Below, piece by piece: positions 1 through 54,628 of a stretch of DNA of 64,000 nt. The translations under genes were made by a program, and so were the position numbers. This stretch comes from Bactericera cockerelli. Taxonomy: Eukaryota; Arthropoda; Insecta; Hemiptera; Triozidae. The notes under the pieces are model-generated. The model did not search any database, was not told the origin of the DNA, and saw only the letters and a list, made by a program, of their open reading frames with translations. How positions within the stretch are numbered: the stretch's first letter is position 1; each line of letters starts with the position of its first letter. Where the stretch lies: positions 2,970,859 through 3,034,858 of the forward strand of contig CM044967.1 of the NCBI GenBank assembly GCA_024516035.1, read 5' to 3'.

Positions 1-26
1 AATTCTTGGCTGATAACATTACTTTC

Positions 27-50
27 CTTTCTGTAAGATCTTACAGAAAG
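27..50. repeat. 24-bp perfect palindrome
   Basis: CTTTCTGTAAGATC and its complement form an uninterrupted palindrome centred on GATC. Function unknown. Confidence 0.9.
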
Positions 51-95
51 TAAAGTACAAAGGGAGTAGAAGAAGAAGAAGATGAAGGTAGGAGG

Positions 96-275
96 GTTGG
101 GTGGAAGAGATAGCCATCGACAATTACCCCGCCCTTTAGTTAGGACATTATGTGTATTTATTTTTCTATTTTTTCTCCCTTTTCATTGTTTATATTAATT
201 CCATTTTTTCTTTTCTTTATAAATGTTATTTGTGCTGTACATAATATGACTATTGTGCAATAGAGAATTTAATAA
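96..275 (+). mobile_element. non-LTR retroelement 3' tail
   Basis: GGGTGGAAGAGATAGCCATC, then CCCCGCCCTTTAGTTAGGAC, followed by an AT-rich stretch ending near AATAATATAAGG. Same family as 3784-3930. Confidence 0.7.
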
Positions 276-1243
276 TATAAGGTAATGCTGGCTTTTGTCT
301 GAACATGAACTGTGTAGTAAACGCTTCAGTCAACGTATGTAAAACTCAGTAAATATTCTCAGAAAATGTCCTCTACGATTGTCCATGTCATACTTCATGG
401 TCATTACTCTCTTCGAGAAAATCTTATCCGGATTTCTTCGAATCCTTGAAATAATATCCGTCCATTGAAAGTGAATCCACTTGTGTGGAGAATGTGAACG
501 ATATTATTATTCTGGACACAAAGAGTGGGATGGTCGGATTGCAGGAAACTGTGCTAACTGTACGAGCGTTATTTTTTTTTAGAAGAAAAAAATACAAGGA
601 GAAAATAATTCCTAAGAAAGAAAGAAAAAAAAAAAAAAATTCTGAATAGAGAAGTAAAAGGAATTCTAAAAAAAGTAAAAAGAATTCTGAATAAAGAAAT
701 AAAAATCTGAAAAGGAAAATGATAGTGCCAGTGAAGATGAGTATTATTTTTTTCAAGAGTTTTTGTCTGTGATCCCGATTAGCTTCATATTAAAATGAAA
801 TATACTAAGTAAAACCAAAAAAATAAAACGATTATACCACCTGAATTTTGAGTAATTCTTCGACCAATTTCTTCCGCTTAACCTTGAGAATCCAAATTCT
901 GTTAATACTGATTATTTATGTAGGTCACATTCACTAATCAGTGAAAACAGAAAAGTGAGAAGTTTACTAGAACTATATGAATGAGAAGAATTCATGCATT
1001 GGCTAGAATTGGTTGAGATTCAAACTAGATAGTTCCTAAGTAGTACACCGGGGTAATCCATGTTTTTCTACTCGAGCTGTAAATAGATAGTTGATGAGAT
1101 GGATATTTGAAACTGCTTGCTGCAGGAAGCCAAAAATGCTTATCTCAGGGTACTTTTGATACATAATTTATTCACCCTCTATCTGTCCTGGCTAGCTGGC
1201 AGTTAAAAAAATTACACATAAGGTGTCCTCAATATTAAAAAAT

Positions 1244-1287
1244 AGAAAAGTGAGAAGTTTTACATCTACAGAACTTCTCACTTTTCT
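1244..1287. repeat. inverted pair of the TTCTCAC core
   Basis: AGAAAAGTGAGAAGTT and its exact complement AACTTCTCACTTTTCT face each other across a 12-bp spacer (TTACATCTACAG), so the RNA would form a 16-bp hairpin stem. Confidence 0.9.
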
Positions 1288-1561
1288 ACTCTCAAAACTT
1301 ATTGGCAGGAATTGTTTGAGCCAGCACCTTAATGGAATGTATTGTGTGGCGTTTCACCCAACAGAGGGAAGGTTCTTCTCGTCCGTACGTCATGGGCAAG
1401 CACGGACCAAAAGAGTCTAAAGAAGCTGCTGTTTCATCATCATAGGGTGGCGTAATCGTGATCGATGGTAGCCAGACAGTGGAGGAATGACTCAGCACTT
1501 CTACCACTGTCTTAACAAGGAGGCTAATAATTGACAAGGGCCCCCAGAACCAAACCAATGC

Positions 1562-1639
1562 TGTTCTACTCCCTGTTTATAGTCCCCAGCCAGACTGCTG
1601 GTCTACTCCCTGTTTATAGTCCCCCAGCCAGACTGTTGT
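1562..1639 (+). repeat. 37-bp tandem duplication
   Basis: CTACTCCCTGTTTATAGTCC followed by CCAGCCAGACTG is present twice in a row. Confidence 0.9.
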
Positions 1640-3036
1640 TTCATGGATACTAAATAAAAAAGGCTGTGAAATACTCATATTAAAAACAAATAAATTCTTA
1701 CATCAAGTACAACTTCTCACTTTTCTGTTTATACGGATATCTTGAGATATTGCATGGAATAATAAAATATTCTCATTCAATGATGAAAACAATAAGCTGT
1801 GTATGTTTTGATTCATGTTTCTCGTCTCTTCCCCATTCTCATTTGAGATATGAATGCAACGTAACGTGCTCAGGAAGATGAAAAAGTACATATTGGATAT
1901 CGGCAACCTTCTTAGTATTATTTTAAAAAATCCTAATCTGATGAAGATCAGGAATACGCAAGATGCCCTCAAATGACACGCAAGCTCCTCCATTAATATT
2001 TCTCCTTGGTTAGTTCCCTTGTTGTGGGTATCCAACATTTGAATTTTTAACGGACTTTTAAAGTATCATTTTTGAACGGTCGGAGAAAAAACGTGTGAAA
2101 TTCAAATGCGCACGCAAAAATCAATAGAAAAACTACTCTTTTCATGCTGCTGGCATTTTAATTTTGATCTCACTCCCGAGCACACAGAATATTTCAACTT
2201 TTTCGTAAAATTTCCGCAATTTTTCGAACATTTCGAAAGATTTTTTTTGTTATGAATTTGATAACTTGATACAATTCTTTGAGATGGATTAGATGACTTT
2301 GAATTTTTTTCTTATTAATTTATGGTCGCCTTTTATTTTTTTTAAACAGCCAAAATATTTTTTAGCTAAGAATTAATTTTTATTTTCTGTGCACTCGCAT
2401 ATACTTTTTTTTCATATCTTTAGTGGGGTTCCCTTTAAATTTTGAAAGAATGTTTTGAACTTTGGTATAAAAAAATACTTTTGACTTTCCAGATACAAAA
2501 AAAAGGTGGACTTCTCAAAAAATATTATGTGTCCTTTTCTTTTCTGGAAAATGGGGAAAAAATCCAGAAAAATATTTTCTGATGTGACCTAGTTCGACTT
2601 TCGACCTATGCTCGAAGAAGGGTCAACAGACTTGACAAGATAATAGTTTTTCCAGTTCGCTTCATATCCAGTTGAGATTTCACAAAAAACATCGAATTTT
2701 CCATGTCAGGAGTTTTGTACAAAAACTTTAATAAAGGGGTCACCGTATAAACATATTTTTTGGTGGAGTTTTTAAAGATTAAAAAAAATTCACGTTTAAA
2801 TTCTAAAGAAAAAAATTGCATTGAGCTTTTTTTGAAAGGTTTTTTCCTTCTTCTTTTTTGTCTTTTTTCAAAGGTAAAATACTAAATTTTATCCATCTTA
2901 TCCCTCAGACATGTAAAATACCCTTGTCATAAATTTTGGGGCTCACATGTACATCATACACGTATTGTATATAAAAAAAAAATATAAGATTATTTATCAA
3001 GCAACATGTAGCAGCCGTTTTCTACAGACACAATGG

Positions 3037-3165
3037 GACCTCAGTAGCTCAGCTCGATTTTTAAGCCAGCGGACTGGTAATCTGAAGGTCGGTGGAGGTT
3101 CGGGTTCAATCATGGTGAATTTTAGTAAGGCTTTGGTTGTAGGTTTTATCTGTGACATCACTCCT
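3037..3165 (+). mobile_element. tRNA-derived SINE (family A), diverged
   Basis: GACCTCAGTAGCTCAGCTCG then GGACTGGTAATCTGAAGGTC and GGTTCGGGTTCAATCATGG. A and B box positions fit a tRNA-derived SINE. Confidence 0.7.
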
Positions 3166-3414
3166 ATGACTAACGCAATATCCTTACAAGCCGTTCCATG
3201 CTGGAATTCGGATCAAATAAACTTTGCTGAGGCATTTTCTTAGTTATCATATTACAGTCACACCTGCATGTCCTGAATATAAGAGAAAAGGATAGAAGAG
3301 AAATCTGGATAAAGGGGAATAATTTACAGGTTTAATTTGCCTCTCTATAAGAGAGAAAAATTCCGGTCCCTTGAGTTTTATTTTATGCTGGTTCAACAGT
3401 ATTATGTACCTATT

Positions 3415-3537
3415 TTTCACAATCGTGACATCACAATTACTTAATATTTTGCCTTAGATGTTTGCCATACTCGGGACTCGAACCACCGACCTCCAGGTTA
3501 CAAGTCCACTGCCTAATCGATCGATCTACTGAGAATA
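3415..3537 (-). mobile_element. tRNA-derived SINE (family A), reverse
   Basis: Reverse copy: GGGACTCGAACCACCGACCT then CCAGGTTACAAGTCCACTGC and CGATCTACTGAG. Confidence 0.8.
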
Positions 3538-3783
3538 GTTTTCTAAGACATTGGCATAATGAGAGTTTCAAATATCTAAAAAAAAAAAATTAAATAGAAG
3601 TTTACATTGTTCCGAATCTTCGTTCATGTTAACCTTTTATGTGGTGGTGGAATACCTAATTTTATTCATACATTCATTTATTCTTAGGTAGCGTAGGCGC
3701 AACATTGTCATTTATGAATTCAGATTTACGCATTTTTCCACTTTCAAAAAGTCGAACATAGACAAACATTGAATGGTTTTAAA

Positions 3784-3930
3784 TTTAGGTAGGGTTGTTA
3801 GGAAGAGATTGCCATAGGCAATAACCCCGCCCTTTAGTTAGGACATATGTTTCTATATATTTTTCTATTCTTTTTCATGTACGTTTGTCCATTTATATCT
3901 AATAAAGTGTTGAATAATAATAATAATTTA
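3784..3930 (+). mobile_element. non-LTR retroelement 3' tail
   Basis: AGGAAGAGATTGCCATAGGC, then AATAACCCCGCCCTTTAGTT and AGGACAT, ending in TCTAATAAAGTG and AATAATAATAA. Related tails are at about 96-275, 12975-13005, 13185-13220, 28168-28250 and 30010-30197 (reverse). The recurrent conserved 3' part with a short A/T-rich tail suggests a 5'-truncating retroelement family; no ORF is attached. Confidence 0.75.
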
Positions 3931-4388
3931 TATGTAGGCTCGAGTAATTTTTCTTTAACAAAATAGATTTGACCTTTCATATAATGTTAGTGACACATCA
4001 AAATCTTTCATAAAGTTGAGAAATAGAGCAAAAGGGCATTTGGTATTAAGTCATAAATGGCAGCATATGAGCGCTCATGATGAGTCGGAAAACAAACCAT
4101 TGCAAAAATGTGAAAACACTCTTGAAAAAAAAAAAAAAACCTGAAACACGTGCCTCAAATAACCAAGCTAAACTAAATGAACTGACAAATTATGTTTGTC
4201 ATTCATTGAAATGTAAAACCCATCATGTTTGTAATTATTAAACTCGTAATTTGTCAAATGTATTCGGAGTCCACTCATAACTCGTGAGGAAAAATGAGTA
4301 GTTGCTTTAATGTAATCAGCGACCAGTGGCAAAATTATAGGCAAAAATTAGATATTAGGATAACAAAGATACGGTAAAGCCCTATAAT

Positions 4389-6746
4389 AGGGTGGGCCGA
4401 AAAAAGCGAATTTTTGAATCGAGAATTTTAATAGCAAAAAAAAGTTGAAGCATGGTCAGACGTTTCCAAAAATATAACTTTTGTCGAAATCGGATGTTAT
4501 CTTCCACTGCCGCAAAGCGGTTGAAGTTTGGCGGAAATGTCGAAAAATGGCATTTTGGACCCCACTTTAAGAAAATTATAAAAATAGCAGATGAACATCT
4601 AGGAAGCTCAAATTTGTTTCAAATTATTCAATATGTGTTCTAATTTTATTTTTAGACTAAAAATAATGAGCTTTTTGAACTCTGTTTTGTATACAGGGTG
4701 ACCCAAAATCATGAAATTCCACATTTTCATGTGATTTATATGGGGTATATTATGTTTATATTTATTGAATTATTTGAATTAATCCTTCGATATTGGAAAC
4801 AAAATCATCAAATATTATATATGTGATAGTGCTGGACAGTTTGGATGATATTATTTGCACACTTCAGACATACAGGGTGGCCAAAATTTTCATAAATTAT
4901 GATGACTTTTTTATGTACTTAGTTCATGGTTTTTTTACATTACAACCATGTAAATATTATGCTAAGCCGTTTTTAGGGACATAAAATATAAATCCGGATT
5001 ATAGAAAGGATTATAAGACAGTCTCTTATCCAATATATTCCGTATGGAGCCCATGTGATTGATGGAAAGTCTTGGGTGGAAGGAAATTTTCACCCAACAC
5101 AGTGCACCTTGGGAAATATGTTATATAGGGAACGTATTCCCTTATCGTTGTTGCAATTTTACCTTATAGTTTGACCATTCTATTTCCTGCATTATTGTTA
5201 TTAAAATAACTGTATAAGTTCCTAGATACCATTTGTATTAGGTGGCTACACCACGCGACGAAGCTCTCCCGAAACCTCCCAACAACGATTTTTTTTTTTA
5301 TCGCGTCTTTTGATATCTTTCCGACCTAGTTCTGTGGAGTCTCTCTGCAATTCAAGAGTTTTAATGGCTTGTAATGGCAAATGGATTTCTGAAGTTATAC
5401 ATATACATTACACCTATTTCCATTGGTAAAAAAAACTAATGATTCAGCAAAAATAACCAAATGGGTTCATAAAATATATCATATGTATATTATGCTGGCC
5501 TTTCATGCTATTTGTGGTTTCAGAAAAAAATAAAGTAGGTAAGTCCTTCAGATTAGAAAAATGCAAATCACTTTGGTATTGGTAACAAATTAACAACAAC
5601 AACTGGTACCTCAAAGGCAAAAATGTACCTTAAACAATGGCTTTTCTCTCGCTCAATAGCGAGGGAATGTTACATCTATTTTTAGTACTGTGCCCAGTGG
5701 AAAATCATCAGAGAAGATTCTATTTACTGTCTAAAGAAATGTAAGCTAATTTACTGAACTTCTACTAATGAGCAAACAACTATATCATAAAAAAAAAGTT
5801 ATTATACTTGTGTTAATCACTTTCACGATATCACAACTACTCAAAATCGAGTTACTAAATCTACGCTGAATCCAGGACTTGAATCACCGACTTCCAGGTT
5901 AGAGGTTACAAGTGCGCCGCCTTATCGATCAACTATATCATTTTATTATGTATAGAGATAATTTGTTGATCTTATATTGTTTATGCTGCCACTCCAATGT
6001 TACTACGAGATATTTCCCAAGATGCACTGTGTTGGGTGAAAATTTCCTTCCACCCAAGACTTTCCATCAATCACCTGGGCTCCATACGGAATATCTTGGA
6101 TAAGAGACTGTCTTATAATCCTTTCTATAATCCGGATTTATATTTTATGTCCCTAAAAACGGCTTAGCATAATATTTACATGGTTGTAATGTAAAAAAAC
6201 CATGAACTAAGTACATAAAAAAAATCATCATAATTTATGAAAATTTTGGCCACCCTGTATGTCTGAAGTGTGCAAATAATATCATCCAAACTGTCCAGCA
6301 CTATCACATATATAATATATGATGATTTTGTTTCCAATATCGAAGGATTAATTCAAATAATTCAATAAATATAAACATAATATACCCCATATAAATCACA
6401 TGAAAATGTGGAATTTCATGATTTTGGGTCACCCTGTATACAAAACAGAGTTCAAAAAGCTCATTATTTTTAGTCTAAAAATAAAATTAGAACACATATT
6501 GAATAGTTTGAAACAAATTTGAGCTTCCTAGATGTTCATCTGCTATTTTTATAATTTTCTTAAAGTGGGGTCCAAAATGCCATTTTTCGACTTTTCCGCC
6601 AAACTTCAACCGCTTTGCGGCAGTGGAAGATAACATCCGATTTCGACAAAAGTTATATTTTTGGAAACGTCTGACCATGCTTCAACTTTTTTTTGCTATT
6701 AAAATTCTCGATTCAAAAATTCGCTTTTTTCGGCCCAGCCTACCCT
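4389..6746. mobile_element. foldback element with ~730-bp inverted arms
   Basis: 4389-5119 is an almost perfect inverted copy of 6010-6746. The outer ends read AGGGTGGGCCGAAAAAAGCG and its complement, flanked by CTATAA-type sequence. Inside each arm two further terminus-like starts occur (CAGGGTGACCCAAAATC at 4694 and CAGGGTGGCCAAAATTTTC at 4873, with mirror copies at about 6434 and 6261). The 890-bp spacer holds a SINE but no transposase. Each arm carries the same 63-codon open frame, which I regard as a by-product of the arm, not a gene. Confidence 0.92.
5800..5937 (-). mobile_element. tRNA-derived SINE (family A), reverse, inside the foldback spacer
   Basis: AATCACTTTCACGATATCAC ... GGACTTGAATCACCGACTTC ... 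CGCCTTATCGATCAAC. It includes a 9-bp local duplication (GGTTAGAGGTTA). Confidence 0.82.
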
Positions 6747-8635
6747 ATAATTCTGCGCTAACTACTAAAATTGTGATATGTTAACGTCACAAAGAAACAC
6801 ATTTATTTATTTATTCATTTGTCAAATGTATAAGACTTTGTTTGAAATGCTGGAAAACGGAACTCCTGCATAATATTCACAATGACTCCATCACATCATT
6901 TTCATGATGTAAGGTATGCAGAGTCCTCACTGTAAGGATGCCTGGGTCATTTGTCCCTTCAGCTGATTTTGCTATGCAGAGACGTTTGTTTAAAGCGTCT
7001 GTGCGTATGTGCATTCAGATGTTTCTTTAATAAATAATTATCAAGGTCGAAGTATTCCCTACAGCAAGCTCGAGACCACCCTACAGTGAACCCTGTAGGG
7101 ATAATAATAATAACGTCTCTGCATACCAGCCTAAGTGTATAACCCTGGATGTAATGTTAACATGTGTCACTAATAAAATAAAGATATCTAGATATAGATG
7201 TTATGATGATTATGAATGACAATGTGAACACTCAGCTGTTGTCTCCCTCTGATCCCTCTCATAGTTTTATTAAATCCCTTCCCATCTCTTCTTGGACTCA
7301 TTTTTATAGCTAAATTTTATCACTATTTCGCATTTTTCTTTGTTAGAAAAGAGCGATGACGTAACAAGTCATAATCTTTACAATGACGTCATTCAACTAT
7401 AAAGTTGATTACATTTTACCGTGCTAAATATTCACTGTTAACCTTTTTGTGGACAATATAGTATAGTAAGTAATGTGCAGATATTTTAATTTTGGTAAGA
7501 ACATTGAACATACTAAAGAAACATTTCTTTGGCAATCCAAAGACGGAATGTTTGTCCGTCTTTTGAAAATTTTGTCCTGTTAATTAAAATAAAATATTAC
7601 TTTAGTAAAAAAAAAAAAAAAACTGGAGACACATGAATGGTAATTTTATAAACCATCTTGTGGATACCTATAAATCATAAATTTATTCATTTTGATAAAA
7701 TGTTATCTTATTTTTATTATACACCAAGACAACACTCAATTAGACACAAAATACAGCATAACAATAACAAGCAAGAGGAAAGCGGATGATTCCATAACAG
7801 GAGCCGCACCCCCAAATAAATATAGACAAACCTTATAAATAATAATTAAATAAAAATAAATAAATATCTAGTAACAGCAAAGTTGCAGTTATTTGCTACA
7901 GATAGTAATGAGATCTTATTAAAAAGTAATGAGTATTTCATAGCATTTTTTATTTCGTAGAGCTATAAATCAAAAGCTATTTTTGACGATTGTGGCCTTT
8001 GTTGTAGCTTGCCCATACCGTAAAATGACTCCATATCCTCCAATCAGTCCCATCTGATGAAGGAGAAGTGATACAATACTTTCCATTTAGGGTCAACACG
8101 AGTTCAGCGGAAAGTGTCCCGAATAACCAGCTGTAGCCAAATTAAAAAATATTTTTTTCAGCTCTGGGATTGGAACCCTAGATTTGCCGCAATAAGCGGG
8201 AATCTTACCACGGAACTAATCGTGCGGTATGGTGAGAAAAAGACTCACAAAAATACTCTAAAAAGGACCGGAAATACTAGTTTCAGGTTTCAGCGGCAGA
8301 AGCAGGAGGATAGATAATTTAATAATGTTGTCATGCTATTCAGTATTGTGTTGAGTGTGTGATAAGGTTGGTGTTTAGCCGCCTATGTCGTATTCCCTCT
8401 TCAATAAATTCTTCATATTAGGCGCTCAATTAGGATCAGTTTATTTTGTTACAATAATCAACAAAGCATTTTAATACCTTCCGAACGATTGTGTGAATAC
8501 GTTGACCTCTTCTCATTGGCATTTTTATATTGGTTGTTCTTAATTCTATTTTGAGATATTTTTTTTTAATTTGTGAAATTCAATCTAACTCTATTATTTT
8601 ATTTTCATGATATTTTATCAGTGAAATTCTCAGTA

Positions 8636-8775
8636 TTAGTAGCTCGATTGATAAGGGGCTGAATACGTAACCTGGTGGTCGGTGGTTCGAGTCCCAAGCA
8701 TCAGGAATACAAAAAAACCAGTTCGAATATTTGTGATATCATTGTGATAATTGTGATTAATACAAATATGGTAAC
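8636..8775 (+). mobile_element. tRNA-derived SINE (family A)
   Basis: AGTAGCTCGATTGATAAGGG, GTAACCTGGTGGTCGGTGGT, TCGAGTCCC (B box), then TTGTGATATCATTGTGATAA and ACAAATATGGTAACC. Confidence 0.85.
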
Positions 8776-9447
8776 CCTTCCTTTCGTTTTCAAGTCTAGC
8801 TTTCAATTGTAAATTTCAACAAAAGTAGCGTTTCAATTCTGGGCGGCACTCTGTCCACTCGTGTTCCATGAATATTTGATGTGACTCTATTCCTATTTAC
8901 TAAGTCCAATATCGACCAACACGCTAAACTTTTTTCTGCGTAATCGTGTTGTCTATTTTAGAATTATCATGTGTCGGTTGCTTTGTTCTTCGAGTGATAA
9001 TTTTCACATTACGAGATGGTTTCGAGATATCTAATATTCCATGACTCTTTGCTAAAAAAAATTTACCGATCGTGACAGAACTATGACGGAACAATTTTTA
9101 TACTGTGTCTATGGGCAACCCAGTAAATGGGTAGTTCATAACAAATATTGTTGTTTCTCTCTTGGATCTTCATTTTGTTACTGCTAGAATGTCCAAAGGT
9201 ATTTGGTGGCTGATCTGTTATAGTAGGTAAGTTTGTATTACCAAATATATTAATTATTTGATAGGTGATCTGTAGTCATACCGACTACTTTAAGTTTAGT
9301 CAAGAGATGGTGCCTCTGGTGTAGTGATGGCTCATTATCAAGGAAATCGTATGTTAAGTATTTCTTCTTTTTTTTTATCCTGCAAAACTCATGTATTAAT
9401 TCCGCCAAATAAGAAATGTCTATAGAAAGACCAGGAAACTTACCTCT

Positions 9448-9448
<1 letters not shown>

Positions 9449-9482
<34 letters not shown>
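9449..9482 (+). repeat. poly-T tract (34 nt)
   Basis: Uninterrupted T run; possibly the reverse of a poly-A tail, but no element is recognisable next to it. Confidence 0.95.
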
Positions 9483-9486
<4 letters not shown>

Positions 9487-10136
9487 GCAATTAGTAGTTG
9501 TAGAGCGGGTTTGTTTTGATATTTTTGTGTATCCAAAACAACTTCTCCTTTTTCTGTGAAGACTAAATTATACCGAATGAGCAATTTACTGTTGGTGGTG
9601 TTGGGAAATTATCAGAAGTGAAGTCCCTCCTAAAGTCGGTCGAAAAAGAAAACGCTAGGGCTAAGCTTTTGCGGTTTAATATAAAGTTTTAGTGGTAGTG
9701 ATGTTTGTAGAAAAGTGATGACTGATGACTTGATGAGCAAGATACGGATGATGACGCGTATGAGTGGAATTTAATAAACTGAGCATTGATTGAATTAAAA
9801 GGTTTTTGATTTACTTGGAAGATACACTAATTTTCATGTAATAATATTATTTAAAAAATAAATAAAATGTACATAATATACCATCACGAGATGAGGTTGT
9901 TAAGGAGATACAGGTGCATGTAGTACATTGTACAATCATAGCAGTATCGAAAAGACTACGAAAAGGTGATTAAATAAATCTTTAAAATTGTCGAGGTTAG
10001 TAAGTGGTCTAGGACCAGCTCCACCAGAAAGGCGTTACAGTGAAATTTACTTATTTAAATATCATATAATTATTATGTATCTTCTAACTAACCAACTACC
10101 TACTCTAAAAAAAGTGTAAAATAAAAACTTGGAAAA

Positions 10137-10215
10137 AATTACTGTCTCCACAATTTTCTTTGACTTGAAAGAAGCTTTTGACAGTGTTCATCGAATTCAT
10201 TTGAAATTTTTATTC
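10137..10215 (+). pseudogene. relic of a non-LTR reverse transcriptase
   Basis: A short stretch reads VSTIFFDLKEAFDSVHRIHL. FFDLKEAFDSVHR matches reverse transcriptase motif A (x-D-x3-AFD). No further RT motif is readable around it, so this is a fragment of a decayed element. Confidence 0.75.
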
Positions 10216-11932
10216 ACACTTTTCCTTTTGAAAAATAAGTTACCCACCGTTTCAATATTTAATGAAAGTGTGCTATTTGCAAGCAAAAAAAGTAAATGAA
10301 CTTTCTATTAATTACTGACTGAGGCTACTTGAATAAAGAAAGTATATTCATTTTTTTCGCTTGCGTGTTTTGCTATACATAAAGTCTGCAGTTAGCACTA
10401 AAGCTTTTTATTTTGACTTGTTGATACCTTGTATCTTGAAACTAATAATTAAAATAACAAGCACTGTACAATAAATCCTTCGTTACACAATTGGACATGT
10501 TCATCAAAGAAAATTAAAAAAAAAAAAAAAAACTTAATATTTTAGAAGAAAATAAAATGCATATCGCTAACATTATTCTTTTTCTGAAGCTTTTTATACT
10601 GAAACAGATTTTGTCATAATACCTATAACATAACAAAAGAAAATGACTTAAAGTGTAAACCACTTTTTAAAAAAGCATTCCCTTTTTATCTGGATTAGTG
10701 TTTTCATAATTTATCTTTATAGATGAACTTTTTGAATAGTTTTTCGATTAAAGAAAAAAGAAAAGTGGGTGGAAATGCCGACCGTGTTTGAAAAGGTAAT
10801 GTAAGAGGATGATAGTATTTTATCAGAATTATCCTAAAATGTGTTTGTTACTTTTCAACTAAGCCAAAAAGCTTCGTGAGTTATTAACTTCTTTTAATTA
10901 ATATGGTTTCTTGTGGATTTTCCTTTTCGGCCAAGCTTCTTAGTTTTTGAATACTTGTTTGAATGTTCATTAAATTAAAGTTTGATTTTTCAAGGGGTAG
11001 TTCTAGGAAATGAGAACATGGGAATTAATTCCTCAAACCAATTCAAAACTTTTTATTTTTGAGGAAAAAAACTTTCACTTACAATTTACTAAAACAACAA
11101 CTGTTTACTTGTTTAGATTAACCAAAAAGTTACAAATTTATCTAGAATTTTAGTTTTAGTGTTTGAACAAAGACTTGGTGAACTTATTTTCTTGAGTGGT
11201 TTTAAAGTATCTTGTTGTACAAGTATTTGGTTGTTATAAGTAAACAATTAATTAATCCTTGAATTTAATTATTCCAATCATTTTAGTTTTATTCCTACAG
11301 ATCTTTGATAAAATATGTATAAATCTCTAGTCAGTGGGACTTAAATAACGTGACTTTATTGATTTTGACACCATTAATTCTTTTTATCAGTATTATTAAG
11401 TTTACAATGTCATTTTATTTCTGTAAGGCTCTTATTCTAATATATTCCATATACTATTGAATAAGACTAGAAAGTCCCATTTTACCAATAATAATTTTAG
11501 CCAAACTCTGTGAGAACTTGGGCTTTTTCTTTATAAGCCTTTAATGGCCCTTGGAAAAATAAAAGCTAGCCTGGCTTTTAATGATTTGCTAGTCTGATCT
11601 TTCTTCATATAATAGTCCTGTAGCGATACACTAGTCTTCTTTCTGTTTAACATCCCCCAACATAGCTTGTTAGAGTTAGCTAGTCTGATCTCTGATTATA
11701 TGTAGTTCTTTAATGTTACCCATTTGTCTTTGTTTTCGGTTTGGTAGTGACCTAGAGCTACTCAGAAACAATGAGGAAACATTATTATTTATAATTTTCT
11801 AGTATTCATGTACATTATTGTACATCTAGTAGGTACAACTTCTCACTTTTATGTTTATACTAATTTGGTCAAGAAAACGTTTCCTTCATGTACTATTACG
11901 ACTTAAGTTTAGTCTTTTGGATCTTGACTTGC

Positions 11933-12075
11933 CTCTTTTGAACCAATGCTTAAATCTTTTTGACCAAAATTTCAACTTGAATGATGGGATTTAACTCTTT
12001 TGAACCAATACTTGAATCTTTTTCACCAAAATTTCAACTTGAATGATGGGAATTAACTCTTTTCGACCTATACTT
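11933..12075 (+). repeat. 62-bp tandem repeat, 2.3 copies
   Basis: CTCTTTTGAACCAATACTTG, AATCTTTTTCACCAAAATTT and CAACTTGAATGATGGGAATT repeat with a 62-bp period at 11933, 11995 and 12057. Confidence 0.92.
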
Positions 12076-12309
12076 TGGGGTTAAGTCAGACTTATATCAG
12101 AAATACCAAAAATTGATTTTTTTTGCAGATATGTCTTTTTTATTTTCTTTATATCTTTTTCACAGTTTTAATGAGACTTGATTCTTTTATACCATTGGAT
12201 AGAGCTTGTTCTCCCGAATCCAACAATACCTATATCTCAAAATGTGAAATTTCTGACTTAACCCCTTTTGCCCAGGCATGCGAGAATTAATACTGATAAT
12301 GTCCCCATT

Positions 12310-12484
12310 TGTCTGTGTTTCAGTTTGGTAGTGACCTAGAGTACAACTTCTCACTTTTATGTTTATACTGATAATGTCCCCACTTGTCTGTGTTTCAGTT
12401 TGGTAGTGACCTAGAGTGACCTAGAGTACAACTTCTCACTTTTATGTTTATACTAATTAATACTGATAATGTCCTGTGTTTCAG
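12310..12484 (+). repeat. duplicated 3' splice sites of exon 1
   Basis: The string TGTTTCAG|TTTGGTAGTG followed by ACCTAGAG occurs at 12324 and 12399 before the exon copy at 12485. A more decayed copy at 11740 has CGG in place of CAG. Between copies sits the dispersed sequence TACAACTTCTCACTTTTATG. Entering from 12324 or 12399 would meet a stop (TGA) soon after GAC-CTA-GAG, so only the last acceptor leads to the full exon. Confidence 0.95.

Positions 12485-54628
<42,144 letters not shown>

Larger units (their letters stand above)
276..3036. other. upstream non-coding region
   Basis: AT-rich sequence with no exon that I could recognise. Besides the listed repeats it shows fragments of the TTCTCAC family (about 940-966 and 1707-1740) and long A or T runs near 580-640 and 2330-2520. 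Confidence 0.6.
6747..12309. other. upstream non-coding region
   Basis: AT-rich. Apart from the SINE at 8636, the RT relic at 10137 and the tandem repeats, I see no gene. A pair of GTCTCTGCATACC-like inverted motifs lies at about 6905-6985 and 7113-7126 around a CCTACAG...CTGTAGGG stem. No first cac exon was found here. Confidence 0.55.

Noticed and set aside
4452..6678. Two identical 63-codon frames (MVRRFQKYNFCRNRM...) in opposite orientation
   Set aside because: They are mirror copies in the arms of the foldback element; no domain and no independent evidence of coding.
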